A model generated the notes under the pieces. It did no database searches. It was not told the origin of the DNA and saw only the letters and a list, made by a program, of their open reading frames with translations. From positions 5,673,395 through 5,737,394 of the forward strand of contig OX336345.1 in NCBI GenBank assembly GCA_946902875.1: a DNA stretch of 64,000 nt, in the 5' to 3' direction. Positions 21,757 to 32,944 of this stretch are shown in pieces. How positions within the stretch are numbered: position 1 is the first letter of the stretch; each line of letters begins with the position of its first letter. Made by a program: the position numbers and the translations under genes. This DNA is from Nematopogon swammerdamellus. Lineage: Eukaryota > Arthropoda > Insecta > Lepidoptera > Adelidae.

Positions 21757-22507
21757 AAGCTTTTTCAAAGCCTATTAAATGATGAATCCTGTGGTTTTAA
21801 GCCAATCCGGTGAAATGGGGCAACGTCAAATATATATCTATCAATATGATAATATAAAATATATATTATACATTTTTCATGTTTACATTAGGTAAGTAAA
21901 CCAAAAAGTAGTTTCACATTAATGCAGTGTATTGTATGTCTCTTTCAGCCACCGAGCACAGTTCTCTCTCTCTCTCCCTCTCTCTCTCTTTCTCTCCTTT
22001 ATTTCTTTCCGTCTGTTTGTCTTTGTGTTATTTGTAGGTTTGTGTTTGATTATTTGTTTCATGTTCATGTCTCACGAAAACGTTTCTGGGTCTTTACATA
22101 CTCAATTTTATTTTTTATTACCGTGTTGTTCTAGATGTAAATTCCTATTGGTTTTTCCAAATTCGAAAAATAAAATAAAATTAAGTAAAACCTGTATACT
22201 GGACTTTTGCTGCCCACCTGGCTAATATAAAACTTTCTCTTTCACTAAATATTTTCTTCCCACGACAAATACATCATTTTGTTGCATTGCTTTCATTACA
22301 CCGCATCAATATCACTTTGATACATTTCGGCGCGAGAATCTTTTTTATAAGCGCTCCGAATATCCCGAAAAGATCAGTTTGTGCAATTCTTGCGACTACC
22401 TCAAAGGACATCAATCAAATGTTTCTTTGCTATTGTGGTTTCTGAATAAATGAAATAATATTCAAAGGAATTTATAATAGAACACGTGAGTTTCGGTATG
22501 GTTTATA
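21757..22507. other. unassigned, CT-rich tract at 21966-22010
   Basis: A (CT)n/TCTC tract plus AT-rich DNA. The open frames over the tract are low complexity. Confidence 0.5.
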
Positions 22508-22912
22508 GGGTTCTGTATCCGTCGTACGGGACTCTATCAGTATCACTAAGCCTACGCCATATGTCTGTCTGTCTGTCCGTCTGTCCGAGGGCTGTATCTC
22601 TTGAACCGTAATAGGTAGTCCGTTGAAATTTTCACAGAATATTGTTATTATATTATGGCCGACATAACAACAAATAATAAACATAACAAAAAGAAAAAAA
22701 TTCACGGGGTTCCCATAGAAGAAACTAAAAAGTGTATGCGCGCCATCTAGCGAAAAGAGTATGCAACATTTTAACTAATCATGAATTTTTACTCATATGA
22801 AGCATTTTATAAACATATATAGATGGTGTGAGTGGCGTTGACCATAACAAGGCGATACGGAACCCTCGGTCACGCGCCGAGGGTTCGACTCGCACTTGGT
22901 CTTGGTTTTTTG
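22508..22912 (-). repeat. dispersed repeat family G, near full length
   Basis: Shared order with 38324-38719 and 43220-43590, in the opposite orientation: GGTTCTGTATCC, (TGTC)n, GAGGGCTGTATCTCTTGAAC, GTTGAAATTTTCACAGAAT, CCCATAGAAGAAACTAAAAA, GCGCGCCATCTA, GAGGGTTCGACTCGCACTTG. A common lepidopteran-type interspersed repeat, non-coding. Confidence 0.75.
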
Positions 22913-24529
22913 TTTGTTTGTAAAATAGCAAGGATACAAACAATGATATTATATGTTAAAAAGGAGGTAGATAGGTTATAGGAGCTCCCAAAGCGGCACA
23001 TTAAATACTAGACCACAGTCCTGTTTGAAGTTAGTCGCGCACCAACTACGCACGCGTTCAGACGTGCGTCGTCCTTCCTAAGTAGTTATCAGTTATACCA
23101 ACCGCCACATAACTTGAATTCCCTCCCTTAATAATAGGAATAAGACTATTCGAGTCGGCGCATCACTATAGTTCTTTCTGTCAACTTTTCAAGTTCGTGC
23201 CGTGTGTGAGCACCGAATGTCGTATAGACAACGTATCTTGATACAAATGTTTAATTCCAAGCAAAGGAACATTCACAAATTATTTCATCCTTTGAAATTG
23301 TTTTCTTGAATATTGTCGATACATAAATTTGTAAATACTCGTATGTATACGAGGTATGCCTTACTTGGAGACTTACCTTACAAAACTAACACTGATGTAT
23401 CAATGTAGTTATTATCAGAAAGTATGGATGTTTAAGTGCGTTACAAAAATACTGGAACTAAAAAATAATCAATGGTTCGTAAAGAATTGCTCAAATCGTT
23501 CATTACGACTCCCAAAATGCAATTGAGGGGAAAAAAGAATTACGCACAGTTGTTCGGCGATCGGTCTCTCCTCCCAACCGATAACGATGTTTTCTAAAAT
23601 AGATAATGATCTGTATTCACCGAGCTGAGCATCCGCCGGGTATCGGTTGACACATTTCCTCTTTTTGTGTCGTCAAACGTCGACGGCACAACAAAACTAT
23701 TCTCTATGACAATTCGATACATGTTACTAGAATTGTACAATTGCGTTTTAAATACGGTTTAGCTCGCCTTTTGCTGTTCCCCGTACAATGGCGTATTCGA
23801 TTTCTATAGGACTAATGACGGGAGGTTATTCGATACCTGCTAATAAAAATGCACTTTTTTCTTCGCAGAGATTTCTCATGGCCGATCGGGCTTTTGTGCG
23901 TGTTCACTTAAGAGCTGATCGGAGCGTTGTGCGAACGGCTACCGGTCCGACCCAACAGCGGCAGCGATTGCGGGAAGGCTTAGGCTTTTTATTTCAGGCT
24001 TATTTAGCGTAATGGATATTGTGTGTCGCGAGGCAGATTCCGGCTGAGATTTAAGATGCAGCAGATTATCGCCACGCACTCCAGTCGAACGACGTGAGGA
24101 GCTTAATGCTGTAAAAATGTGTCGCAGGGCGAACCGAACAGGGCGCGCCATTCCTTTCGAAACTCGTGCGATTACTCTTAGCGTCTCAGAATCTGGTGAA
24201 CGCAGTCGATTTATGGTCACGGAACTCGGAACATGAACTCTCCTCGTGTCCACTTTGGAAGAAAATTATCTTCAAAGCTTTGTCGACAGTATAAATGTTT
24301 CCAATTACTTAGTACGTACTGGAGTGTTTCGTTACTTGGTATTTTCTGTACGTACTCGATTTGGTATCTACTTAGATTGAAGTTTCTTTGGAACGCTCAT
24401 TTACGGTAAACTTCTCAAAATCAATTCACTTTTTTTATCAAATTCACTTTAACACCTCAAGTTAAAGTGAATTTAATATAATTAATTAGCGTCAGAATTC
24501 GACTTGTGCCATTTGGCCTATTTTTTTAC
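22913..24529. other. unassigned
   Basis: No supported gene or repeat. The open frames at 23788-24012 and 23939-24253 (opposite strands) lack motifs. Confidence 0.4.
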
Positions 24530-24665
24530 GATGCGCGACATTTGGCGCCGAGCCACCCATAACGCGTCTAGCGACGCCCATGGACATACGGTCGCATGCG
24601 GGGGTTGCGAATGCCATGTCGACCTGACAGGTGCCCATCCACGCCTCTCTTAAAGGACCCGAGAC
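24530..24665 (-). mobile_element. jockey-like LINE C-terminal fragment
   Basis: GGCGCCGAGCCACCCATAAC ... GGGGGTTGCGAATGCCATG ... GACCCGAGACT closely matches 13485-13605; only the 3'-most coding part is present. Confidence 0.65.
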
Positions 24666-24889
24666 TAATCATTAGATATGAATTTGTTTCTGTTACTACA
24701 TTTTCTTCAATAATATTGCAAACAATTTGTGCATTTCGAAAATTTATGTAGGTGTGTATAACACGACCAAATCAAAAGTAGACTCGACCTTGACGAATAA
24801 AAATGCAATGCAGAATTTTTGTTTATCTAAAAAAAATTTTGAGCTTCGTACTGGTTGCGGCCTGCTTCGATCAAGACTGAGTTGATTCT

Positions 24890-25150
24890 AATGTCATCAT
24901 CATCAGCCCGTAATGATCCACTGCTGAGCATAGGTCTCTCTCAAGACACGCCACAACACGCGGTCTTCCACTCTTCTCATACATCCACTCCCGGCTACCT
25001 TTTTTAGGTCGTCTGTCTACCTAGCCGGGGGCGTCCCACGCCTCCATTCGAGTACCCGTCCACACCGTGGTCATCGGGTCTGTGACATATATGCCCAGTC
25101 CACTGCCAGCTTGCTAACTTTGCAAGCTGAAGTGGCCGGTCGTATTTCTT
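24890..25150 (-). mobile_element. RTE-like LINE 3' fragment
   Basis: GATCCACTGCTGAGCATAGG, CAAGACACGCCACAACACGC, TTTTTTAGGTCGTCTGTCTA and CACACCGTGGTCATCGGGTC. It matches the 14070 fragment and extends further into the 3' region. Confidence 0.6.
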
Positions 25151-26676
25151 CTTTATTTAAATGTGGAAAATTAACACGATTTTAACGTGGTCTTGTTATA
25201 TTCGGTCTTGAAATTCATTGTTTTCTTATAGCATCAAAGGGTAGATACAATCACAATTGTTTTCCCTTGCACCAACGACCACTTGGACATGATTAACGAC
25301 CACAGAATTCAGTTTAACCATATCAAAGAACAAATAGAAATTTGTTCCGAGAAGTGCGGTCCCAGTGGACTGTGGGCAGCCAGAGAGAGCGGATTTCACC
25401 AAAACAAAGAGTAGAGCTACAATAGAACAGAACAGAAGGTCTTCGATCCTTATGTCATGTAACGGAAGTTGCTACCGTGAGCTTTTGTTAGAAGCATGTA
25501 TTTATTGTTCTCTATTTTGTTTTTTTCTTGAGCTTTGAATGAAATAAGGGTACAAAATTGAAGCAAATTATCCGAATGTTCCTCGTTCACAAATAAATGC
25601 TGAATTTTAGACTTGATTTTAAGTATGGGGACCATGTCGTTGATACCCATGATGGATGATTATTTTTGTTTATTGGTTATTGATTAATTTATTTTATATA
25701 TTATGCTTTTTGTTTGACGAACTAGTTGAATTAATTCACTTAACAAATTAATTTCCCAAAGCATACTTAAGTAGCATGTATATGTACAAAGTATGAACTA
25801 TCTTCTTTTTAATTAGACTTATTAGAATTGAATGTAAACTCTTTTGCATACAATTGAAAGAAAAATAGTACACACATAAAAATAATAGGAGGAGAATAGA
25901 GGAGTGCACAAGCCCAAAGAAACCTATCAATACGAGTGATTTCTTCCAGCCAACCTTTGGGTGACGAGAAATAAAATTATGACAGAAGATGGATTTTAAA
26001 GCAGTATTTTAATGTAAAACGTCACTATATTACCCACAGAGGCTGTTTATTCTAATAAAAAAAAAAAACAATTCGCCTTTTGTTCAAGGATGAGAAGGGG
26101 AAGGCCGTCGAAAATACTAGTTTGGACTCTACATAGAGTTAAGAGATAGTTTTAGATAGAAAGATAAATAGGAAATACTGTATTGTCCCAAAAAAATAAA
26201 TTACATAAATAAGTACAATATATCATTTACCTATGCAAAGGCGGGCGTATGCTTTACAGAGATGTCTTCCAGTAAACCTTTTCATTTGGTACCAACTCTT
26301 ATTTATCATACGGTTTTATTTATCATCGTCTCAAAATTTTCAAGCATTCTAAATTTGAACGCGTCACTCGTTCCTCGTTGGCCAGTGGAGTGGAGCGCCT
26401 TCATTATTCCAAAATATCAAAGGAGTGCAAACATTATTTATTTTCTAAACCAGCGAACACTGAAGTCGCATCATACATATGGCGCTTTTCGTCCTTCTGT
26501 GTAGTGTAAGCTTTTTCATATCGCTTACTTAAGAAGCACCCTGTTGAGAACGCGTAGGGATTCACGAGCAAAAACGGGTCAGTAGGTCTGCGATGGAAAG
26601 TTTTTTTGGAGAAATCGTCATTTTGCGAAGGCTTAGAATGGTGGGCAATTTGGCCACACACCGTGGCTAAATTAAA
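25151..26676. other. unassigned AT-rich DNA
   Basis: A-run at 26060-26069. Small frames (25450-25650, 25748-25930) are AT-driven, without motifs. Confidence 0.4.
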
Positions 26677-28775
26677 TTTTTTTTTTTTTTTTTTTTTAAT
26701 TTATTTTTAGGGCTTTTAACAATAATTTGTTAATATCAGCCCCATAGTACTCATCTTCTCCATCCCTTAGGGCCCAGAGTCCCTAAGAGATAGAGAACGC
26801 TCCACAAAGTTCAACACAATCTCTAAATCCCTCTCACTTGGGCTCGCCAACAGTTTATGTATGCTAAAAAACAAATTGAGTCTGTCCACCCTAAGTGACG
26901 TCTGCAATTCCGTCCGTAATTCCTCGTTCTGACCACACTCCATCAGCAAATGGTACATGTCATCCTCCTTGTTACACCGATCACAATTTGGAGAATCTCT
27001 CTTTTTCATCAGGAATTTAAATTTATTCAATGGAATGTGGCCAGAACGAAGTCTTAAAGCTAGCACTATTTCAGGCCTTCGTAAATTACACACCTGGAAC
27101 CAGGGAACCTGTGGAGGTTCGGATTGTAAGGTTTTGTACCATATTCCACTCTGTATGGATCGACTGTCAAAATACTCTTTCCATACATTTTTACATAGCG
27201 TTTTTACTTCTGGCAATCGATCCATACAGAATGGTTTACATGTTACAGTGGGGCATTCAACATAAATAGCTTCTTTTGCTAATTTGTCCGCTGTTTCATT
27301 GCCTACAATACCCACGTGAGCTGGAATCCACTGAAATTTAATAGTCCTGTTGTTATTTACCAATGAATTGAACATTTCGAGGATATTGTACGCAATGGCT
27401 CTTCCTCTTATACCCTTCGCACAGCCCATCAGGTGTTGTAATGCACTTTTAGAATCCGAAAGAATTACAATGTTTTCGTGTGCAACTGAAACAGCGTAGG
27501 ACAAAGCCTCAGAAATTGCAATTAATTCTGCTGTCATGATAGGAATGTTTTCTTCGATTTTTAATTTAATACCTAAATTAATTTGGGGGTCAAAAAATGC
27601 TACTCCTATCCCGGCTTCATCCTTAGAGCCATCCGTATACAAATGATAAAACTGTTTATATTCGTTTGACAGCATGTGTTCTGTTTTATTTTGCAGTTCA
27701 AGCGTATTGCTTTTTGATTTGTTAACATCCGAAACTGAAACGTTTGTGCAATCTTTAATGGGAATCTTGGATACCCATATATTTAAAGAAAACATTCCTA
27801 AAATATCACTATTTTCAACTGTATAATTTTTCATTAAATCGTGACAATTTACCAATAAAGGAATTTTTCTACTCCTCCAATAATAATTTTCCTTTATCAC
27901 AGACAAATCTTCTAAAATGTCAACAACAGGATTTTGAAAACGGGATATAAATCTTAAGTATTGTTTGGAGCCTAAATATTGTCTCCTTACATGAAGAGGT
28001 TGAATACAAATTTCGTTTTCCATTACATGGATTGGTGTCGTTTTTATAAATCCACCACATATTCTTAAAGCTCTATTTTGGACAACATTTAATTTGTCTA
28101 GATGTGTTTGTGCACAATTACCATACAAGAAAGAACCATAATCCAGTCGACTACGTATGAGTGCAATATATAACCTTCTTAAGTGTGTTGGGTGTACACC
28201 CCAGGACGAACTAGCAAGTACTTTCAAAATATCTATAAATTTTGTGGATTTGGAGCAAATTTCATTAATGTGTTGGCCCCAACGAAGTGACTGGTCTAAC
28301 CACATACCCAAGAATCTAACACTAGGTACTTTTTCTATTGGATTGCCATTAACATTAATGTTTATAATAGATCGTCTACATCCTCTAGCAAATAAACAAA
28401 CTTGAGATTTGGCTGGAGATATTTCCAGGCCAACATCACCCAAGTGTTTGACCATTATAGATAAAGACTCTTCTAAACATAAAGCAGCCTGTGTCAAATT
28501 TTTGTTTGTTGTATAAAGAACATAATCATCGGCATACTGTAAAATAATTATGTTGGTAATATTTCTACAAATTTCTGCTGTAACTATATTAAATAATAAA
28601 GGCGACATAGGATCCCCTTGTGCGAGACCTTTATTGCAACATCGAGATATTAGTTTATTTCCTTCAACAATCATTTGCAAATGTCTTTCTTTCAACAAAT
28701 TCCAAATATACTGATAAATAAATTTTCCAACATTAATTTTTTTAAGAACAGAAATAAGAGCTGGGATATTAACGT
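26677..28775 (-). mobile_element. 5'-truncated I-type LINE
   Basis: The minus-strand element has its poly(A) tail visible as a T-run at about 26680-26697, immediately below the ORF2 stop and a short 3' UTR. Coding sequence in frame can be followed upstream of the annotated start to about 28775, where a stop and AT-rich DNA mark the 5' truncation. ORF1, the endonuclease and the first part of the RT are missing. Confidence 0.85.
26767..28698 (-). CDS. LINE ORF2 fragment: reverse transcriptase, RNase H, zinc knuckle
   Basis: The enzyme copies LINE RNA into DNA at the nicked target and removes RNA from the hybrid. Over 643 residues the order is: RT motif GLAQGDPMSPLLFN (about 24-37); catalytic YADD (about 55-58); the thumb/connection region; RNase H with YTDGS (about 352-357), MTAELIAISEAL, ILSDSKSALQHL and HVGIVGNETADKLAKEA (about 460-476), i.e. 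the full D-E-D-H/D set; then a C-terminal CDRC...HLLMEC zinc knuckle (about 570-586) and a tail ending near residue 643. An RNase H after the RT places it in the I supergroup rather than jockey or RTE. The frame is intact and continues upstream without a stop for about 25 codons, so the first ATG is internal to the original protein. The fragment lacks RT motifs 0-3, so it cannot be functional alone. Confidence 0.9.
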   Translation of the reverse strand: MLKERHLQMIVEGNKLISRCCNKGLAQGDPMSPLLFNIVTAEICRNITNIIILQYADDYVLYTTNKNLTQAALCLEESLSIMVKHLGDVGLEISPAKSQVCLFARGCRRSIININVNGNPIEKVPSVRFLGMWLDQSLRWGQHINEICSKSTKFIDILKVLASSSWGVHPTHLRRLYIALIRSRLDYGSFLYGNCAQTHLDKLNVVQNRALRICGGFIKTTPIHVMENEICIQPLHVRRQYLGSKQYLRFISRFQNPVVDILEDLSVIKENYYWRSRKIPLLVNCHDLMKNYTVENSDILGMFSLNIWVSKIPIKDCTNVSVSDVNKSKSNTLELQNKTEHMLSNEYKQFYHLYTDGSKDEAGIGVAFFDPQINLGIKLKIEENIPIMTAELIAISEALSYAVSVAHENIVILSDSKSALQHLMGCAKGIRGRAIAYNILEMFNSLVNNNRTIKFQWIPAHVGIVGNETADKLAKEAIYVECPTVTCKPFCMDRLPEVKTLCKNVWKEYFDSRSIQSGIWYKTLQSEPPQVPWFQVCNLRRPEIVLALRLRSGHIPLNKFKFLMKKRDSPNCDRCNKEDDMYHLLMECGQNEELRTELQTSLRVDRLNLFFSIHKLLASPSERDLEIVLNFVERSLSLRDSGP

Positions 28776-28919
28776 TATTAAATTATTAAATAAAATATAT
28801 ATTATATTAAATTTAATTTGACAAGTGCAAGGTACAATAACAAAAGGTTGGTGATTTTTTTTCGGTGAATAAATGCTTGTAGAAAGAAACTTTTGATAAA
28901 ATATAATAAATGACATACC

Positions 28920-29000
28920 ACACGCTGTATCCCGACACTCGGGGTAGGCAGAGCAATCTGTGTTGTGCTGCAAATACTCTTGTAAATGACACTGTATAAT
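28920..29000. repeat. short dispersed repeat (second copy at 41690)
   Basis: CACGCTGTATCCCGACACTC ... GGTAGGCAGAGCAATCTGTG then TTGTGCTGCAAATACTCTTG; the copy at 41690-41765 differs at few positions. Confidence 0.6.
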
Positions 29001-29040
29001 TTTATTGTATAAATATGTAATCCATAAGTTAGTGAAAATC

Positions 29041-29445
29041 GGCGGGTGGCCGAGTGGTTTGGGCTTCTCATGCGAGAGATTCGAGGTTCGAATCCGATCG
29101 GCGTGTACCAATGATTTTTTCTGACGAAAAAAATTACGTGCATACCTACACGGCTACACCCGCTGCTTCACCGTTCGGAACCGGTGTAAAACTGTAGGTC
29201 CCTTCCCTTGCCCCTTACTAGGTGGTAGGCTCAAATTGTAGCCGACTGGATTGGTACCACCGTACTAGATGTAAGATGGCCGCATAGCAGCCTCGGTTGT
29301 ATTCTCCTCTAGTCCAGTATAGCCAGCAATCCAGGGAAGTCGCCGGTATGGCACCTACCTTCTCGGAAGTGATATTGGCTGGTCGGAGGATGCGCTTTGA
29401 TGCCCCTCCGACTCAGCCACCCATACCGGATTACATAAAAACAAT
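29041..29445 (+). mobile_element. SINE2, full length with tRNA head
   Basis: The head GGCGGGTGGCCGAGTGGTTT ... GAGGTTCGAATCCGATCGGC gives a consensus A-box (TGGCCGAGTGG) and B-box (GGTTCGAATCC), and looks like a Ser/Leu-type tRNA relic. It is followed by the shared middle module (GTAAAACTGTAGGTCCCTTC ... TTACTAGGTGGTAGG), the SINE2-specific body (CAGCAATCCAGGGAAGTC, CCCCTCCGACTCAGCCACCC) and an ATTACATAAAAA tail. About 405 bp. This is the reference copy for the family in this window. Confidence 0.85.
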
Positions 29446-29931
29446 CAATATCGCACTAGTTAAATAAATTATCGCAAAAAATACTAGTAAATTAGTTTCT
29501 AGACCCCATAGGCCTCACGCACATACGACAGCAAGCACAGTAAAGAACTCTAATCTAAAAATGTCTATAGGTATAAACACTTGTTCAATATGACTACAAC
29601 ACTAAACAATCTAACACAATCCTATTTTAGCCAGCAGTAATTTGATAGGTAGTGTTCTCTCAGTTTCAGTGAATCGCTTGCGCAACGTCTTCTTATAACG
29701 TAACAATGGAACGAGAGTATAGTGGGAGCTCTGTTCCCAGCAGCGCAGCGGTGGTGCACCCCCGCGCCGCTCCGTCTGAGAGCGGTGGAGAGAGGTGCCT
29801 ATTGTTTTTGCTAAGCGTGTCCCGTCGGCTCACGTGGACGAGCGTCTCGCAACATGGAGCCAGGAATTTATGTTGGAACAGGACGTGATTGAATATAATC
29901 ATCAATATCAATCAATCAATATTATTATTAT
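29446..29931. other. unassigned
   Basis: A GC-richer patch at 29720-29860 has open frames on both strands but no recognisable protein. Confidence 0.35.
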
Positions 29932-30280
29932 TATCCATTTATTTCCACATTTATTTTTATACAAATTTAACATTTTTTTTTTTTAATTAAAACCTAAAAT
30001 TAATATAAAAACAAACGGAGTTTCCACCACCGGCGGCGGGGCGAGCCCAGGCTACCGATGGTCGGGTCCCAAAGAGAGGAACCTCCGGACGATGCGCGCA
30101 GTGTCGAGCAGGGCTGCCTTCTGGATCTGGCCCTTGACCCAACCACTCAGCGAGAGCCTCTCAAGGTGGTCGTCGAGGCTCTTCGCTATCAGCCCATGCG
30201 CCGAAACGACTATGGGCACAACGATCGTCGAGTCGACGGGCCACATTTTGGTAACCTCGTGCTGCAGATCCAGATATTTA
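29932..30280 (-). mobile_element. LINE family L3, 3' UTR and C-terminus
   Basis: 3' UTR at 29932-30030; coding match on the minus strand from 30246 down to about 30052 with the residues MWPVDSTIVVPIVVSAHGL, then AKSLDDHLERLSLSGWVKG. Nearly the same protein as at 33068-33402 and shorter at the 5' end. Confidence 0.8.
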
Positions 30281-30313
30281 TATATTTATTATATATTATT
30301 ATTATTATATTAT

Positions 30314-30661
30314 ACTAATAATAAATCTGTAAGGGATTGTCATGGAGTAAGTTAGTTTGTTTTATGAGATACTGAGTTTGTAGACTCTATGTATGATACT
30401 AAAACTAAATTGGCGATTTTTAGAAATATTTTCTGTATGTATGTATGTTCCTCCATAACTCTTAAACCGATAATCCGAACTCGACGAAACTTAGTGCAAG
30501 CACATTTGATTACACGGGACACAGGATAAGAAAAATAAAATTCAGTTGCGTTGCGGTTACGCTGAGATGTGGCTCTCATATAAACCGAATTGTTCAGCGC
30601 GCCTAAACAAAGGTACGGTAGCGGGATTACTTACTCTCTTACTTCTTTCTTCTTCTTTGAA
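30314..30661 (+). mobile_element. Helitron-like non-autonomous element, 3' truncated
   Basis: ACTAATAATAAATCTGTAAG, GGATTGTCATGGAGTAAGTT, TTATGAGATACTGAGTTTGT, CGGTTACGCTGAGATGTGGC and GGTACGGTAGCGGG match 40968-41324, but the terminal hairpin and CTAGT are lost. Confidence 0.7.
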
Positions 30662-30759
30662 TAGGGCACCAACCTATTCAGACTGCTCCAGAGTGTTTTT
30701 AACTATTTTAAAAAAATATTTATGATTAACATTAAAAATGTCTATTGCTCTGAAGCAGT

Positions 30760-31075
30760 CGTTATAGGCTGATGAAATTATGTTCTACACACCCGGACGC
30801 GGTATGAATTTTGATGGGTGACCGTTCGACCCTTCAGACTGGTCGTGGCTCGGATTCCACGTAAAACTGACCCTTCCCTTTATCTTACTATGTGATAGGG
30901 TTAAACCCAGACCAGATTGATAGCGCGCACTGAAAGAAAGGTCGGTCGACCGAACGGCTAAATAAATAGTTTGTTTTTTCCGTCAAGTTCAGTGTAGCCG
31001 GCACGACCAAAGGGAAGCTCTGTCTGACGCGGCGCCAAGTTCACCGAGATGCTATTACCATGTCAGGTTTCGTAA
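30760..31075 (+). mobile_element. SINE1, degraded
   Basis: Follows the SINE1 order: CCACGTAAAACTGACCCTTC, GAAAGAAAGGTCGGTCGACC, CCGTCAAGTTCAGTGTAGCC, GGCACGACCAAAGGGAAGC. The 3' tail is diverged and lacks an A-tract. Confidence 0.65.
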
Positions 31076-31085
31076 ATTGTGAAAC

Positions 31086-31440
31086 GTGAATTCAAACTTA
31101 TTCATAGTTGCCCAGCGAGCACTGCTGGGAATATCGCTACGTGATATGGTGCATAACGAGGCAATCCGCCGACGCACCAAAGTAGTCGTAGACACCGGGT
31201 TGCGGAAGCTCAAGTGGCAGTGGGCTGGGAAAGTCAGCCGAAGAGACGACGACCGTTGGAGTAACCGTGTTCTACACTGGCGGCCGTGGACGGGAAAACG
31301 GAGTGCGGGGAAGACCACCCACCGAGTACGACGGCGACATCAAATACGTCGTCGGAAAGTAGTGGTTCCGTACCGCTGAAGCGAGGACTGGAGGAAAATT
31401 GGAGAGTCGTGTGTACAGAAGTGAACGCATACGCGCTGAT
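31086..31440 (+). pseudogene. RTE-like LINE ORF2 C-terminus
   Basis: The plus frame 31086-31379 reads QRALLGISLRDMVHNEAIRR, RTKVVVDTGLRKLKWQWAGK, RDDDRWSNRVLHWRPWTGKR. This is the well-known C-terminal signature of RTE-type LINE proteins (A-M-L-G-I-S-L-R-D ... L-K-W-x-W-A-G-H-V-x-R ... D-D-R-W ... W-x-P). The frame is lost after KTTHRVRRR; further homology (GAAGCGAGGACTGGAGG) runs in another frame to about 31440. The RT and endonuclease are missing. Matches the minus-strand fragment at 9459-9590. Confidence 0.8.
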
Positions 31441-31831
31441 TGACTGACAGGTAAGTACTATAAAAAAAGTGTTTTTTTTATATCGCATTTTTCATAGCTA
31501 CTCCACTACGTAACATTCCTCCACGTTACTCAAGGCTGGTCGCTGGCTCTCTTCGGCCCTTTGTATCGAGTTTCAGTAGCAGATGCTCGTCTCATCGCCG
31601 CGGCCCGCTCCCCGCACCCTGCTCCACACACCCCGCACCCGCCCTGCACCCTACACCGACACCCGCTATCGGCGCGGCGTCGTCTCGCGTCGAACTGAAA
31701 ATTAATTACAAAACAACTACAAATGGCTCAATGACATCTATAAACTTCATATTGTATGTATGTACCGGAATAAGGACCGATTCCGCCAACACAAACTTAT
31801 ATCTCTAAAGACCAGTTTACTAAATTATGAA
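31441..31831. other. unassigned, GC-rich CACCC-type patch at 31590-31690
   Basis: C-rich repeats such as CCGCACCC and GCACCCTACACC; no feature beyond composition. Confidence 0.4.
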
Positions 31832-31940
31832 ATGAAGGTAATCACTGGCATGGCACCTAGTTCACCCGGTGTTATGGGCTGACATTACGGATGTTGTATG
31901 TGATGTAGCCAACCGTGTCAGTTTCCATTAAAAACAAAAA
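31832..31940 (+). mobile_element. SINE1 3' tail
   Basis: ATGGCACCTAGTTCACCCGG, TTATGGGCTGACATTACGGA and GTAGCCAACCGTGTCAGTTTCC, then an A-rich tail. Confidence 0.7.
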
Positions 31941-32047
31941 AAAAATCTAACGAAAAGTTGAAAATGAAAATGCGAAATAAAATAAAATAAAAATTAACAT
32001 TCCGTAAAATAAAATAAGTAATAAAAATAAAGTATTTATTAAAAGCA

Positions 32048-32148
32048 AGGTAGGCAGGTGCCATGCGGAAGACTTCCCTGGATTGCTCGGTATACTGACC
32101 TAGAGGAGAACACAACCGAGGCTGATATACGGTGTCGTCTTACATACA
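32048..32148 (-). mobile_element. SINE2 internal fragment
   Basis: AAGACTTCCCTGGATTGCTC and GAGGAGAACACAACCGAGGC are the reverse complement of the SINE2 body. Confidence 0.6.
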
Positions 32149-32633
32149 AACATTTACTTATACTCGCACTCAAGGAAATTTCAAAACATTATCTTAATCG
32201 AGCCTCTGGTTTCTCCATCAGAGTGGAGGTACTTCTAAATTGAAAGCTCTACCTAAATATGATGACTTCTGTCAATAACTCGAAATGTTCAAACGAGTCA
32301 GAGTAAATAGTTTTGTTTCATTCTCACAGCAATCGACAATATTTATTGGGCGTTTCATAAAGAGCTCCATTCGTTTTAATGGGCGTCATTCTTTTAATTG
32401 GTTTATTAAGCGCCATCTCGCGGTCGAGCGTAAAAACAATTTCTTTTCTACTTATCGAATTATGGCATTTTTTGTCGTCCGCTTCAAAGAGAAAGCCTTT
32501 ATTGAAGACGGTAGCGTTTGATCAATTTACTACTTTCTTACTCTTACTTTTTAGTCGCTCGTCTTTTATTGTAAATGTTCGGATAAGTTAAAAGATAAGA
32601 ACTTGAGTTAAAACACCTATATTTACATTTTAC
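32149..32633. other. unassigned
   Basis: AT-rich with frames at 32285-32521 and 32379-32591 that overlap in different phases and have no motif. Confidence 0.4.
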
Positions 32634-32749
32634 AATCCAGGGAAGTCTCCGGTATGGCACCTACCTTCTCAGAGGTGATATTGGCTGGTCGGAGCATGCG
32701 CTTTGGCCCCTCCGACTCAAACACCCACACCGGATTACATAAAAAAAAA
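32634..32749 (+). mobile_element. SINE2 3' fragment
   Basis: CAATCCAGGGAAGTCTCCGG through CACCGGATTACAT plus nine A. It is followed at 32755-32875 by a family G scrap (minus: CCGTATTCGTACGGAAGC, AGGTAACCGGTTGAAATTTT). Confidence 0.7.
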
Positions 32750-32944
32750 TTAGTTTTCCGTATTCGTACGGAAGCATATTACTAAGCCAACGCCGTCTGT
32801 CTGTCTGTCGGTCCCTCCTAGGGCCGTACCGTTGGAACCGTATAGGTAACCGGTTGAAATTTTCACAGAATACCTATGATTTCTATTGTTCTTACTTTCT
32901 TCTTCATTTTAATTCTAATTTCTTCACACTTTTATTTATATTTT

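Noticed and set aside
26957..27269. Plus-strand frames over 27 kb
   Set aside because: Shadows of the minus-strand LINE ORF2.
29041..29105. Functional tRNA gene
   Set aside because: A- and B-boxes are good but the sequence runs straight into a SINE body; the acceptor stem is not properly closed.
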